Assembly (NCBI GenBank): GCA_012964825.1
Contig: DTTI01000042.1
Span: forward strand, 1-64,000
Origin: Candidatus Neomarinimicrobiota bacterium
GTDB taxonomy: Bacteria > Fidelibacterota > Marinisomatia > Marinisomatales > S15-B10
DNA: 64,000 nt
Direction of reading: 5' to 3'
Part shown: positions 55,726 to 64,000 of the stretch, piece by piece
Numbering within the stretch: position 1 is the first letter of the stretch
How the letters are laid out: each line of letters opens with the position of its first letter
Translations under genes and position numbers: made by a program
The notes under the pieces: model-generated
The model's database searches: none
What the model was told of the DNA's origin: nothing
Seen by the model: only the letters and a program-made list of their open reading frames with translations

Positions 55726-56301
55726 ATGAAAGGTGATAATCTGGAAAAAATTGAATCGATCATTTCGGATTTGCTGAAAGAGATAGGTGAAAATACCGAA
55801 CGTGAAGGGCTTATAAAGACGCCGCACAGGGTAGCAAAATCGTGGGTCACATTTGCAAAAGGTTATAATCAGACAGCTGAAGAAATTGTGGGTGATGCTG
55901 TGTTCAATGAGAAATGTGATGAGATTATCATAGTCAAAGACATCGATTTTTTCTCACTTTGCGAACACCATTTACTTCCATTCAAAGGGGTCGCCCATGT
56001 GGGCTATCTGCCCAAAGATAAGATTATAGGTTTGTCAAAAATTCCCCGGATCGTGGACGTCTATGCCCGAAGGCTTCAGGTTCAGGAAAGATTGACTCAG
56101 CAAGTGGCTGACGCACTGCAGAATGTATTGAGCCCCAAAGGTGTGGCAGTAGTTATTGAGGCTGAACATCTTTGCATGCAAATGAGAGGTGTGGAAAAGA
56201 AGGCTTCATTTATGATTACATCTGCTGTTCGCGGTGCCTTTCGCAAAAACAATAAGACTCGAGAAGAATTTCTTTCAATCATTGGAAAAGGAAGTACCTG
56301 A
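55726..56301 (+). CDS. folE: GTP cyclohydrolase I
   Basis: 191 residues. [20 protein letters not shown] (zinc Cys and His), [19 protein letters not shown] and [14 protein letters not shown] (second zinc Cys) are the family signature. It makes dihydroneopterin triphosphate from GTP, the first step of folate and of queuosine. The following gene overlaps by TGATG. It supplies the presumed substrate of the PTPS-like enzyme upstream. Confidence 0.97.
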   Translation: MKGDNLEKIESIISDLLKEIGENTEREGLIKTPHRVAKSWVTFAKGYNQTAEEIVGDAVFNEKCDEIIIVKDIDFFSLCEHHLLPFKGVAHVGYLPKDKIIGLSKIPRIVDVYARRLQVQERLTQQVADALQNVLSPKGVAVVIEAEHLCMQMRGVEKKASFMITSAVRGAFRKNNKTREEFLSIIGKGST

Positions 56302-57164
56302 TGGGCCTACTGGGTGCACATGTGAGTGCGGCGGGAGGCGTTGAAAACGCACCAGCAAGAGGTACAGCCATTAATGCTGACGCTATTCAGATCTTTACCG
56401 CCAATCAGAACCAGTGGTTCCCCAAAGAACCTGATGAAGAGAACTCAAAAAGGTACCAGCAGGCGATGGAGAAGGAGCGCCCGCAGATGACTGTTAGTCA
56501 CGCGTCTTATCTATTAAACATGGGTTCTCCTGAAGAAAAAAAATTGAATATGTCACGGCAGGCGTTCCTCAGTGAGCTGAATCGATGCGATGCCTGCGGT
56601 GTTGAATATGTAGTCTTTCATCCCGGTTCTCACATGAAGACTGATGAAATGGAATGCCTTTCACGAATTGCAGAGAGCCTCAATTACTGTATGGGTAAAA
56701 GACCCGATGGAAAAGTGATTGTTCTAATCGAGAATACTGCTGGTCAAGGGACGAATGTTGGTTATAGGTTTGAACACCTCATCGAAATCATAGAAAATGT
56801 AGACCTGAAAGACCGTGTTGGCGTTTGCTTCGATACTCAGCACGGTTTTGCCTCTGGTTATGATATCAGGACTGAAGAAAGATGGAAAGAGACCTTTAAG
56901 GAATTCGATAAAACGGTGGGTTTGGAGTGGCTCAAAGTGTTCCATATTAATGATTCTAAGAAAGAGTTTGGTTCTCGAGTGGACCGGCACGAGAATATCG
57001 GGAAAGGGCTTCTTACCATGGAAACGTTTTGGTGTCTTGTTAACGATGAAAGGTTTTCAGCGTTACCCATGCTTTTGGAAACACCCGTTGAAGATCCTTC
57101 TGGCTATGCGGTGGAACTGGAACTTTTGCGAAAACTGGAAGGATCGAAGAAGCCGGCAAGGTAG
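56301..57164 (+). CDS. nfo: Endonuclease IV
   Basis: 287 residues, a three-zinc AP endonuclease. Metal-binding segments: LGAHVSAAGGVENAPARG, VFHPGSH, LIENTAGQG, CFDTQHGFASGYD, FHINDSKKEFGSRVDRHENI and LLETP. It cuts DNA at abasic sites and 3' damaged ends. Together with nth 1.8 kb upstream the window carries two base-excision steps. Start overlaps the folE stop by one base. Confidence 0.97.
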   Translation: MGLLGAHVSAAGGVENAPARGTAINADAIQIFTANQNQWFPKEPDEENSKRYQQAMEKERPQMTVSHASYLLNMGSPEEKKLNMSRQAFLSELNRCDACGVEYVVFHPGSHMKTDEMECLSRIAESLNYCMGKRPDGKVIVLIENTAGQGTNVGYRFEHLIEIIENVDLKDRVGVCFDTQHGFASGYDIRTEERWKETFKEFDKTVGLEWLKVFHINDSKKEFGSRVDRHENIGKGLLTMETFWCLVNDERFSALPMLLETPVEDPSGYAVELELLRKLEGSKKPAR

Positions 57165-57166
57165 TT

Positions 57167-58564
57167 ATGAGCAACAAGTTTGACATCGTGGTTGTGGGTG
57201 GCGGTCCCGGCGGCTATGTGGCCGCCATCCGGGCGGCGCAACTGGGTAAATCGGTGGCAGTGGTGGAAAAGGATGCCCTTGGTGGCATCTGTCTGAACTG
57301 GGGATGTATTCCAACAAAGTCCCTGCTTAAAGATTCAGAAGTGCTTTATTTAATAAAGAATGCCGACAAATACGGCATTAATGTTAACGGTTATTCTGTC
57401 AATTTCGGCACTTCCGTGAAACGAAGCCGGAGAGCTGCCAAGCGCCTTTCCAAAGGGGTCGAATATCTGCTCAAGAAAAACAAGGTTGAATTAATGATCG
57501 GGACAGCATCATTAAAGTCGGCCGCAGAAGTGGAAGTCGCAGGCGCCAAAGGCAAGAAGAAGACAGTTATTCGGAGCGATAATGTGATCATCGCTTCAGG
57601 GGCTCGCGATCTGGAGCTTCCGGGGCTTGAACCAGACGGGAAACGTGTGATTTCATCCAAAAAGGCCATGGTTTTGGATGATATACCGAAAAGTATTATT
57701 ATAATCGGTGGCGGTGCTATAGGTGTGGAATTCGCCAGTTTTTTCAGAGAATACGGTACGGAGGTGCATCTGGTTGAAATGCTGCCTGACTTACTTCCGG
57801 TGGAAGATGCGGAAGTCTCCATCCTTTTAAAGAAGTCATTTGAGGAGCGTGGAATGTATGTTCATACCTCAACAAAAGTGGAGAAAATTAACCGCCTAAA
57901 GACGAAAGTGAAGGTACAGGTCACAAAAGAGAGTGGTAAGGAGGGGTTAGAGGCACAGCTGGCCCTGGTTGCCATTGGTGTTCAAGGAAATGTTGAAGGA
58001 CTCGGGCTTGAAAAAGTTGGCGTTAATGTGGACGAGAGTTACATCCAAGTGAATGAAGTTTGCCAAACATCGGTACCTAACATCTATGCTGTCGGCGATG
58101 TAATCGGCCCACCGTGGCTTGCCCATGTGGCCTCGGCGGAGGGCCGCGTGGCGGCGGAGCATATTTGTGGCAAGCAACCTAAGCCTTTAGATTATGGAAA
58201 CATCCCTGGTTGTACCTACTGCCGTCCCCAGGTAGCATCAGTGGGGATGACTGAAAAAGCAGCCACGGATACTGGGTACAGTTTAAGGATTGGCCGGTTT
58301 CCCATGAAGGCCAGCGGGAAAGCCTTGGCGGTGGGAGAGTCGGAAGGAATGGTTAAGGTTATATTTGATGAACAATACGGCGAGTTGCTGGGATGCCATA
58401 TCATTGGTCCTGAAGCGACGGAACTTATTGCTGAAGCGGGAGCTGTGAGGACGTTAGAGACGACCTATGAAGAAATTCTCAATACAGTACATGCCCACCC
58501 CACGATCTCTGAATGTTTCATGGAAGCGGTGGCGGATGCCTATGATGAGGCCATTCATATCTGA
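57167..58564 (+). CDS. lpdA: Dihydrolipoyl dehydrogenase (E3)
   Basis: 465 residues. GGGPGGYVAAIRAAQLG binds FAD, GGICLNWGCIPTKSLL is the redox disulfide, IIIIGGGAIGVEFASFF binds NAD, and HAHPTISE holds the His-Glu pair. It reoxidises lipoamide on E2. It is the first gene of the lpd-lipB-E1-E2-lipA operon, two bases after nfo. Confidence 0.97.
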   Translation: MSNKFDIVVVGGGPGGYVAAIRAAQLGKSVAVVEKDALGGICLNWGCIPTKSLLKDSEVLYLIKNADKYGINVNGYSVNFGTSVKRSRRAAKRLSKGVEYLLKKNKVELMIGTASLKSAAEVEVAGAKGKKKTVIRSDNVIIASGARDLELPGLEPDGKRVISSKKAMVLDDIPKSIIIIGGGAIGVEFASFFREYGTEVHLVEMLPDLLPVEDAEVSILLKKSFEERGMYVHTSTKVEKINRLKTKVKVQVTKESGKEGLEAQLALVAIGVQGNVEGLGLEKVGVNVDESYIQVNEVCQTSVPNIYAVGDVIGPPWLAHVASAEGRVAAEHICGKQPKPLDYGNIPGCTYCRPQVASVGMTEKAATDTGYSLRIGRFPMKASGKALAVGESEGMVKVIFDEQYGELLGCHIIGPEATELIAEAGAVRTLETTYEEILNTVHAHPTISECFMEAVADAYDEAIHI

Positions 58565-58566
58565 GC

Positions 58567-59229
58567 ATGATAGACTTGAATGAAAAGACACTTGATGTAG
58601 TTCGCCTTGGTAGGCGGAAATATGATGAAGTGTGGGAGAAGCAAAAAGAACTGGTTAATCAGCGGCGTTTTGGTACAGTTTCTGACACTCTGATCCTGGT
58701 GGAGCACGATCCCGTTTACACTCTGGGGAAAAATTCTAATGAAAATCATCTGTTGCAAACAAGGGACAGGCATGTTCCCGTTTACCAAATTGAGCGGGGA
58801 GGAGACGTCACTTTTCACGGGCCGGGGCAGTTGGTGGGGTATCCCATCCTGGACCTCCACCACCACCACCTCAGCGTCAGCTGGTATATGCGAACGCTGG
58901 AAGAAATACTGATTCAGACTCTGGGACAGTTTGGTATTGAGGCCCGGTGCAGAGAGGGACTCACCGGTGTCTGGGTGAGAGAAGAGAAGATCGCAGCCTT
59001 GGGCGTTCGGCTTTCCAGATGGATTTCCATGCACGGATTTGCACTGAACGTGAATACAGACCTCAAATTCTTCGACGGCATCATCCCTTGCGGGATTTTT
59101 GAATATGATGTCACATCCATGTCACAAATCCTTGGGGAAGAGGTGAGCTTAGTGGAAGTAGAAGAGACCCTCATTACAATTTTTCGTTTATTGTTCAGTT
59201 TTCAAGAATGTGAGGCGGCCCTTGCCTAG
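58567..59229 (+). CDS. lipB: Lipoyl(octanoyl) transferase
   Basis: 220 residues. RGGDVTFHGPGQLVGYPI, KIAALGVRLSRWISMHGF (catalytic Lys) and IIPCGIFEYDVTSM (catalytic Cys) are the LipB signature. It moves octanoate from acyl carrier protein to lipoyl domains, such as that of E2 two genes downstream. Its 3' end overlaps the E1 start by 20 bases. Confidence 0.96.
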   Translation: MIDLNEKTLDVVRLGRRKYDEVWEKQKELVNQRRFGTVSDTLILVEHDPVYTLGKNSNENHLLQTRDRHVPVYQIERGGDVTFHGPGQLVGYPILDLHHHHLSVSWYMRTLEEILIQTLGQFGIEARCREGLTGVWVREEKIAALGVRLSRWISMHGFALNVNTDLKFFDGIIPCGIFEYDVTSMSQILGEEVSLVEVEETLITIFRLLFSFQECEAALA

Positions 59230-61228
59230 GCTACACGGATTTACCAAAAAGCGCCTCCTTGATGTTTACCATCTCATGGCTCAGTCTAGAAAATTAGATG
59301 AGAAGATGCTCATCCTTTTGAGGCAGGGCAAAAGCTTTTTCCACATCGGTGGATCCGGACATGAAGCGGCCCAGTTGGCAGCAGCTGAAGTGATGCGGCC
59401 TGCGGAAGACTGGGCCTATCCCTACTATCGTGATTTAGCACTCTGCCTCGGACTTGGAATGACCGGCAGGGAACAGTTCCTCAGCTCTCTGGCTCGGGAT
59501 GAGGATCCCAATTCGGGTGGAAGGCAGATGCCTGCTCACTATTGCAAAAAAGACTTGAGGATTGTCAGTCAATCCAGCGCAACCGCCAGTCAGTTTCTCC
59601 AGGCTGTAGGTTGTGCCATGGCCGTTGTGCGAGAAGGGACCAAAGAGGTTGTTTATGTTTCGTCGGGGGAGGGATCCACCAGCGAGGGAGATTATCACGA
59701 AGCTCTGAACTGGGCGAGCCGGGAAAGGCTGCCTGTCATATTTCACATTGAGGATAACAAATATGCCATTTCTGTTCACGTCAGTGAGCAGACCGCCGGG
59801 TCGGTACACGACTTGGCTGCCGGTTATGAACATCTGGCACGATTCCAGGTTGACGGTACAGATTTCTTCGAGTCTCACCTTGCTTTCCAAAAGGCGGCTG
59901 ACCGGGCCAGAAAAGGGAAGGGTCCCAGCGTTGTTGTGAGTGATGTGGTGCGACTACTTTCCCACTCATCCTCAGATGACCAGCGGAAATACAGAAGCAA
60001 AAAGGAGCTGGAAGCTGATAGGAAGCGCGACCCCATTCTCCGTCTCCGCAAAGAGTGCATTGAAGTTGGTATTGCTACAGAAAAAGATTTCGACAAGATT
60101 GATGCAGAGATAGCGGCACAGGTGGACGCTGATGCCGAGTGGGCTGAAAGCCGTCCGCACCCGGCTCCGGAGACCGCCACGGATCACGTTTACAGCAACA
60201 ATACGCTGCCTGAGTCAGGTGAGAAAAAGAGTATTTCGGAAAAGATTGTAATGGTGGATGCCATCAACCACGCCCTCCACGAAGAGATGGCCAACAATGA
60301 TAAAATGGTCATCTACGGGGAAGATATTGCTGATGACAAGGGGGGCGTCTTTACTGCCACGAAAGGGCTTACGAAAAAGTTTGGTAAGCAACGTGTCTTC
60401 AATTCACCGCTAGCTGAATCCTCCATTGTGGGTACCGCCATTGGTATGGCTTGTGCCGGATGGAAGCCGGTGGTGGAGATTCAGTTCTGTGATTACATCT
60501 GGTACGCCATGATGCAGATCCGGAACGAACTGGCCTCCATCCGTTATCGTTCCAACAATACGTGGAGCTGCCCGGCGGTCATTCGTGTTCCCGTGGGTGG
60601 CTACATCCATGGCGGTCTCTGTCACAGCCAGTCTATTGATGGGTTTTTTCTTCACATGCCGGGTGTTCGCCTGGCGTACCCCTCTAACGCGGAAGATGCG
60701 AAAGGTCTCTTGAAGATGGCGTGCCGGATGGACGATCCGGTCATTTTTATGGAGCATAAGGGGCTGTACCGCTACGCCCCGGCCACAACGCCTGAACCTG
60801 ATAAGAATTATCTGCTCCCGTTCGGCCAGGCTCGTGTTGTGCAGGAGGGAAATGATTTAACCATCGTCACCTTAGGGATGATGGTTTATAAGAGTCTTGA
60901 GGCGGCGAAAACAGTGGCTTCCACCGTTGGTGCTTCGGTAGAAATCATTGATCTTCGTACTCTGAATCCCATGGACATGGAGACAGTCCGGGCGTCCATC
61001 GAAAAGACCAACAAAGTGATGGTTGTTCATGAAGATAACCTAACAAACGGCCCTGGCGCCGAGATTTCGGCCATTATTGCCGACGAATTTTTTGAACTAT
61101 TGGATGGTCCGGTCCGCCGGGTGGCATCGAAGGACAGTCATATTGGGTTCAGCCCAATGTTGGAGGATGCCATTTTACCGCAAACCGAAGAGATTGTGCA
61201 GGTCGCGGAGGAGTTACTGGAATACTAA
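59210..61228 (+). CDS. Fused alpha-beta E1 component of a 2-oxoacid dehydrogenase
   Basis: 672 residues. Alpha part (about 1-320): FFHIGGSGHEAAQLAAAE, SGEGSTSEGDYHEALNWA and IEDNKYAISV form the thiamine diphosphate and Mg site. Beta part (about 345-672): VIYGEDIADDKGGVF, FNSPLAESSIVGTAIG and GYIHGGLCHSQSIDGFF. It decarboxylates a 2-oxoacid and acylates E2. Similar fusions are often annotated as branched-chain oxoacid dehydrogenase; pyruvate is not excluded. GTG start. TPP is supplied by thiN (10.2 kb) in the same window. Confidence 0.94.
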   Translation: MRRPLPRLHGFTKKRLLDVYHLMAQSRKLDEKMLILLRQGKSFFHIGGSGHEAAQLAAAEVMRPAEDWAYPYYRDLALCLGLGMTGREQFLSSLARDEDPNSGGRQMPAHYCKKDLRIVSQSSATASQFLQAVGCAMAVVREGTKEVVYVSSGEGSTSEGDYHEALNWASRERLPVIFHIEDNKYAISVHVSEQTAGSVHDLAAGYEHLARFQVDGTDFFESHLAFQKAADRARKGKGPSVVVSDVVRLLSHSSSDDQRKYRSKKELEADRKRDPILRLRKECIEVGIATEKDFDKIDAEIAAQVDADAEWAESRPHPAPETATDHVYSNNTLPESGEKKSISEKIVMVDAINHALHEEMANNDKMVIYGEDIADDKGGVFTATKGLTKKFGKQRVFNSPLAESSIVGTAIGMACAGWKPVVEIQFCDYIWYAMMQIRNELASIRYRSNNTWSCPAVIRVPVGGYIHGGLCHSQSIDGFFLHMPGVRLAYPSNAEDAKGLLKMACRMDDPVIFMEHKGLYRYAPATTPEPDKNYLLPFGQARVVQEGNDLTIVTLGMMVYKSLEAAKTVASTVGASVEIIDLRTLNPMDMETVRASIEKTNKVMVVHEDNLTNGPGAEISAIIADEFFELLDGPVRRVASKDSHIGFSPMLEDAILPQTEEIVQVAEELLEY

Positions 61229-61243
61229 ACATAAGAGCGAGTT

Positions 61244-62524
61244 ATGCTAGTTGATGTCATAATGCCAAAGCTCGGTGAGTCCATCACCGAAGGGACCATT
61301 ATTCAGTGGCGAAAAAATGTGGGTGATACCATCGAAAAGGATGAGATACTTCTTGAAATCGGTACCGACAAGGTCGATTCAGAAATTCCCTCACCTGCGG
61401 TTGGAATTATTAAAGAGATACTTGCCCAGCCCAATGATATTCTCCCCGTTAATGAAGTAATAGCACGGATCGAAACGGACGGCAACGGATCGGCAGAATC
61501 TGCCATGGCTGAAGAAGTACCAAAAGTTGAAGAGGTGCCTACTATTGAGACGCCGTCTGTTTCTTCCGATCCACCTGCCCCTCCACCGCCCGTTGCAGTT
61601 AACGGTAGTAAGAGGACTTTCTACACACCTCTTGTGCGGGCTATCGCCCGCCGGGAGGGCGTTTCCGATTCAGAGCTTACCTCAATCTCTGGTACAGGCA
61701 GGGGCGGTCGGGTAACGAAGGGAGATATAATGGTCTATCTGCAGGCGCGGACTGCATCGCCACCTGTCCCGGGGCCACTTCCTCCGGCCGCTCCCACCCC
61801 ACCCCCTGCTGTGATTATGGATGACCGGGTGGAGGAGATGGATCGCATGCGCCAGATAATCGCAGAACATATGCGGCACAGCATTGACACTTCCGCTCAT
61901 GCCTACATTGTTTCTGACTGTGATGTGACAAACATTGTTGAGTACGTCAAAAGTAGACAGGATGCTTTTCTCGCCAGAGAGGGCTTTAAGCTCACCTATA
62001 CACCCTTTATTGTATTAGCGGTGGTGAAGGCCATTCAAACTCTTCCCAAAGTCAACGCTTCTTTGGACGGGACGAATGTTGTCTTTAAGAAAAACATCAA
62101 CATCGGTATGGCGGTGGCCATGGAAAAGGGACTCATAGTTCCGGTGATCCCGAATTGCGAGGAGCTGAATTTCCTCGGCCTTTGCCGAAAGGTGAACGAT
62201 CTTGCTATCCGGGGACGGGCCAACAAAATTACGCCTGACGAACTTCAGGGGTCCACATTCACCGTTTCCAATTTTGGAGTTTTCGGCAATGTCTTTGGCA
62301 TGCCCATTATTAATCAGCCGAACTCTGCCATTTTGGGTGTAGGTGCTATAAAGAAACAACCTGTGGTGAGGGAAACTGCAGTCGGAGACGCCATTGTGAT
62401 CCGCTCAATCTGCTACCTTTCTCTCGGGATCGATCACCGGCTCCTGGACGGCGCTGACGGCGGCCGGTTTCTCCAAACTTTAGTGGACGGATTGGAATTT
62501 ATGGACACTTCCGTACTTTTATAG
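61244..62524 (+). CDS. Dihydrolipoamide acyltransferase (E2)
   Basis: 426 residues. One lipoyl domain (Lys43 in EIGTDKVDSEI), a Pro/Ala linker, an E3/E1-binding domain (about 125-168, TPLVRAIARREGVSD), a second linker and the catalytic domain with IDHRLLDGADGG (His398, Asp402). It passes the acyl group from lipoamide to CoA. The last 409 bases are the first copy of an exact tandem duplication, but the gene is intact. Confidence 0.95.
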   Translation: MLVDVIMPKLGESITEGTIIQWRKNVGDTIEKDEILLEIGTDKVDSEIPSPAVGIIKEILAQPNDILPVNEVIARIETDGNGSAESAMAEEVPKVEEVPTIETPSVSSDPPAPPPPVAVNGSKRTFYTPLVRAIARREGVSDSELTSISGTGRGGRVTKGDIMVYLQARTASPPVPGPLPPAAPTPPPAVIMDDRVEEMDRMRQIIAEHMRHSIDTSAHAYIVSDCDVTNIVEYVKSRQDAFLAREGFKLTYTPFIVLAVVKAIQTLPKVNASLDGTNVVFKKNINIGMAVAMEKGLIVPVIPNCEELNFLGLCRKVNDLAIRGRANKITPDELQGSTFTVSNFGVFGNVFGMPIINQPNSAILGVGAIKKQPVVRETAVGDAIVIRSICYLSLGIDHRLLDGADGGRFLQTLVDGLEFMDTSVLL

Positions 62525-62530
62525 GGACTG

Positions 62531-62707
62531 ATGTCAAATTTTATCACCCAACCAAAGTCCATTGCCAACAGCCGAAAACCGTACGGCCATGGAAAAGGGA
62601 CTCATAGTTCCGGTGATCCCGAATTGCGAGGAGCTGAATTTCCTCGGCCTTTGCCGAAAGGTGAACGATCTTGCTATCCGGGGACGGGCCAACAAAATTA
62701 CGCCTGA
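62531..62707 (+). pseudogene. Truncated lipA start fused to E2-derived sequence
   Basis: ATG 62531 repeats the first 18 codons of lipA (MSNFITQPKSIANSRKPY). At 62585 it then runs into out-of-frame E2 sequence and stops at a TGA about 40 codons on. It is a by-product of the duplication and contains no lipoyl synthase motif. Confidence 0.85.
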
Positions 62708-62993
62708 CGAACTTCAGGGGTCCACATTCACCGTTTCCAATTTTGGAGTTTTCGGCAATGTCTTTGGCATGCCCATTATTAATCAGCCGAACTCTGCCAT
62801 TTTGGGTGTAGGTGCTATAAAGAAACAACCTGTGGTGAGGGAAACTGCAGTCGGAGACGCCATTGTGATCCGCTCAATCTGCTACCTTTCTCTCGGGATC
62901 GATCACCGGCTCCTGGACGGCGCTGACGGCGGCCGGTTTCTCCAAACTTTAGTGGACGGATTGGAATTTATGGACACTTCCGTACTTTTATAG
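62585..62993 (+). pseudogene. Duplicated C-terminal fragment of E2
   Basis: A 136-codon copy of the E2 catalytic-domain end, from AMEKGLIVPVIP to the stop. It retains the catalytic IDHRLLDG but lacks the lipoyl and binding domains and the first part of the catalytic domain. No independent start with a ribosome site is seen, so it is unlikely to be functional. Confidence 0.88.
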
Positions 62994-62999
62994 GGACTG

Positions 63000-63899
63000 A
63001 TGTCAAATTTTATCACCCAACCAAAGTCCATTGCCAACAGCCGAAAACCGTACTGGTTGAAGACGCAGGTCAGAACGGGTGAGAATTTCAAGGAGTTGAA
63101 GCAGATGGTGAAACAGGGCAACCTCAACACCGTTTGTGAAGAGGCGCTCTGTCCCAATATTTACGAATGCTGGGAGCGTCGTTCAGCCACACTAATGATC
63201 TTGGGTGACGTCTGTACTCGTTCCTGCGGTTTTTGCAGCGTCATCACCGGTAAGCCGATCTGGGATGATCCGGATGAACCACGCCGCACCGCCTTGGCTG
63301 TTAAACAGATGGGGTTGAAACACTGTGTCGTCACATCCGTCAATCGGGACGAACTACCGGATAGCGGTGCCGCTATCTGGGCCGAGACCATCAGATTGAT
63401 CCGCCGCGTCAATCCCCATTGCAGTGTGGAAGTGCTGATTCCTGATATGCGCAATGAGGACTGGCCACTCCAGACTGTTTTTGAGGCGAGGCCTACAATC
63501 CTTGGGCACAATATGGAGACGGTACCGCGGATGTACAGTATCGTAAGACCGCAGGCAAAATATGAATGGTCACTGTCCGTCTTGAAGAAATCAAAAGGGT
63601 TTGGTCTCAGAACCAAGACGGCGATCATGCTGGGCCTCGGTGAACAAGCTGAGGAAATCTTTGCCCTTATGGAAGATATTGCTCAGACGGGTTGTGATAT
63701 TCTGGCGATTGGGCAATACCTTCAGCCCACAAAAGAGCATCATCCTGTGGAACGCTACGTTCATCCTGATGAATTTGATGTTTACAGAAAAACGGGTCTG
63801 GAGATGGGCTTCAGCTGGGTGGAGGCGGGTCCCCTCGTTAGAAGCTCATATCATGCCGATGAACAGGCTACCATGAGTACCATAACCACCCGTGTCTGA
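63000..63899 (+). CDS. lipA: Lipoyl synthase
   Basis: 299 residues, a radical SAM enzyme adding two sulfurs to octanoyl groups on lipoyl domains. The auxiliary cluster Cys are in CEEALCPNIYEC, the SAM cluster in CTRSCGFC, and the terminal Ser motif in VRSSYHADEQ. Its first 18 codons and upstream spacer are the second copy of the tandem duplication. With lipB it completes lipoate assembly on the E2 encoded beside it. Confidence 0.97.
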   Translation: MSNFITQPKSIANSRKPYWLKTQVRTGENFKELKQMVKQGNLNTVCEEALCPNIYECWERRSATLMILGDVCTRSCGFCSVITGKPIWDDPDEPRRTALAVKQMGLKHCVVTSVNRDELPDSGAAIWAETIRLIRRVNPHCSVEVLIPDMRNEDWPLQTVFEARPTILGHNMETVPRMYSIVRPQAKYEWSLSVLKKSKGFGLRTKTAIMLGLGEQAEEIFALMEDIAQTGCDILAIGQYLQPTKEHHPVERYVHPDEFDVYRKTGLEMGFSWVEAGPLVRSSYHADEQATMSTITTRV

Positions 63900-64000
63900 A
63901 CAGAAGCTTTTTACATACGGTATCATTCTTGCCGGGGGGATCGCCATGGCCTGGTTGATCAATTCCCTCTCGGCACCTTCCCCATCTTTGGCACCACAAC
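63892..64000 (+). CDS. Start of an unidentified membrane-anchored protein (3' partial)
   Basis: A GTG at 63892 overlaps the lipA end and opens a frame to the window end: a short polar start (SEQKLFTYG), then a hydrophobic helix (IILAGGIAMAWLINSL), then Ser/Pro/Ala-rich sequence. Only 36 codons are visible, so the protein cannot be identified. Confidence 0.5.
   Translation, partial: MSEQKLFTYGIILAGGIAMAWLINSLSAPSPSLAPQ

Larger units (their letters stand above)
62116..63053. repeat. Exact 469-bp direct tandem duplication
   Basis: Copy A 62116-62584, copy B 62585-63053, directly abutting. Every compared block is identical, including all ATG and stop positions (62531 and 63000; 62524 and 62993). 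The unit contains the 3' third of E2, the spacer and the first 18 codons of lipA. 469 is not a multiple of three, but stops come before the junction, so both flanking genes stay intact. Confidence 0.95.

Noticed and set aside
62015-62828. Pair of near-identical antisense open frames at 62015-62359 and 62544-62828
   Set aside because: They are the reverse strand of the duplicated E2 segment and have no independent coding evidence; the duplication explains their similarity.
1-64000. CRISPR array, insertion sequence, integrase or phage genes
   Set aside because: No spaced direct repeats, transposase or integrase motifs were seen; the only long direct repeat is the 469-bp duplication.

Overview
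The window is a gene-dense bacterial chromosome segment with many ATGA/TGATG-type overlaps. It suggests a Gram-negative, aerobically respiring marine heterotroph: outer-membrane beta-barrels, LolA-like proteins, a heptosyltransferase, an aa3-type cytochrome c oxidase, Na+-coupled transporters and an excreted carboxypeptidase with a dockerin. Gene content and the fused forms (E1 alpha-beta, CtaA-CtaB, separate cytochrome b halves) fit the Fibrobacterota-Chlorobi-Bacteroidota side of the tree, for example Marinimicrobia/SAR406-like bacteria. That placement is inference from gene content; no marker phylogeny could be run.

Layout. 1-2.9 kb: end of a surface-polymer locus (CDP-glycerol-type transferase, GT9 heptosyltransferase, LicC-like nucleotidyltransferase). 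2.9-10.9 kb: central metabolism (porin-like protein, citrate synthase, glutamate dehydrogenase, PPi-type phosphofructokinase, class I aldolase) and a Na+ symporter-thiamine pyrophosphokinase pair. 10.9-18.5 kb: an M61 peptidase, then an RND transporter-LolA-like-barrel-LolA-like cluster ending in a decayed barrel gene. 18.5-25.2 kb, minus strand: PhoU-like protein, Na/Pi cotransporter, a giant CPBP-type membrane protease with internally duplicated architecture, and a YtfJ/YtfI pair. 25.2-33.3 kb: phoH behind a strong terminator-like hairpin, thiolase, acyl-CoA dehydrogenase, branched-chain aminotransferase, nusB, secA and tRNA-Leu(UAG).

33.4-47.8 kb is one continuous respiratory locus: HEAT-repeat anchor, Rieske protein, split cytochrome b, an octaheme c-type cytochrome with a long coiled coil, a cupredoxin-like protein, cytochrome oxidase subunits I-III-IV, two small membrane proteins, subunit II, a CtaA-CtaB fusion, SCO1 and DUF420. 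Together they can carry electrons from quinol through the bc-type core and the multiheme protein to the oxidase, and they include heme A synthesis and CuA assembly. The unbroken order suggests a quinol-oxidase supercomplex.

47.9-57.2 kb holds an excreted M14 carboxypeptidase, a CBS protein, a lipoprotein, an operon of unknown helical protein/MBL hydrolase/receiver-like protein/endonuclease III, then a pterin/queuosine group (PTPS-like with an altered catalytic residue, YhhQ, FolE) and endonuclease IV. 57.2-63.9 kb is a 2-oxoacid dehydrogenase and lipoate operon (lpd, lipB, fused E1, E2, lipA) containing an exact 469-bp direct tandem duplication that creates a truncated E2 copy and a chimeric lipA fragment. 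The most notable observations are this duplication, the octaheme coiled-coil cytochrome within the respiratory locus, the double-module CPBP protein, the PTPS Cys-to-Asp change beside folE, and the phoH leader hairpin.
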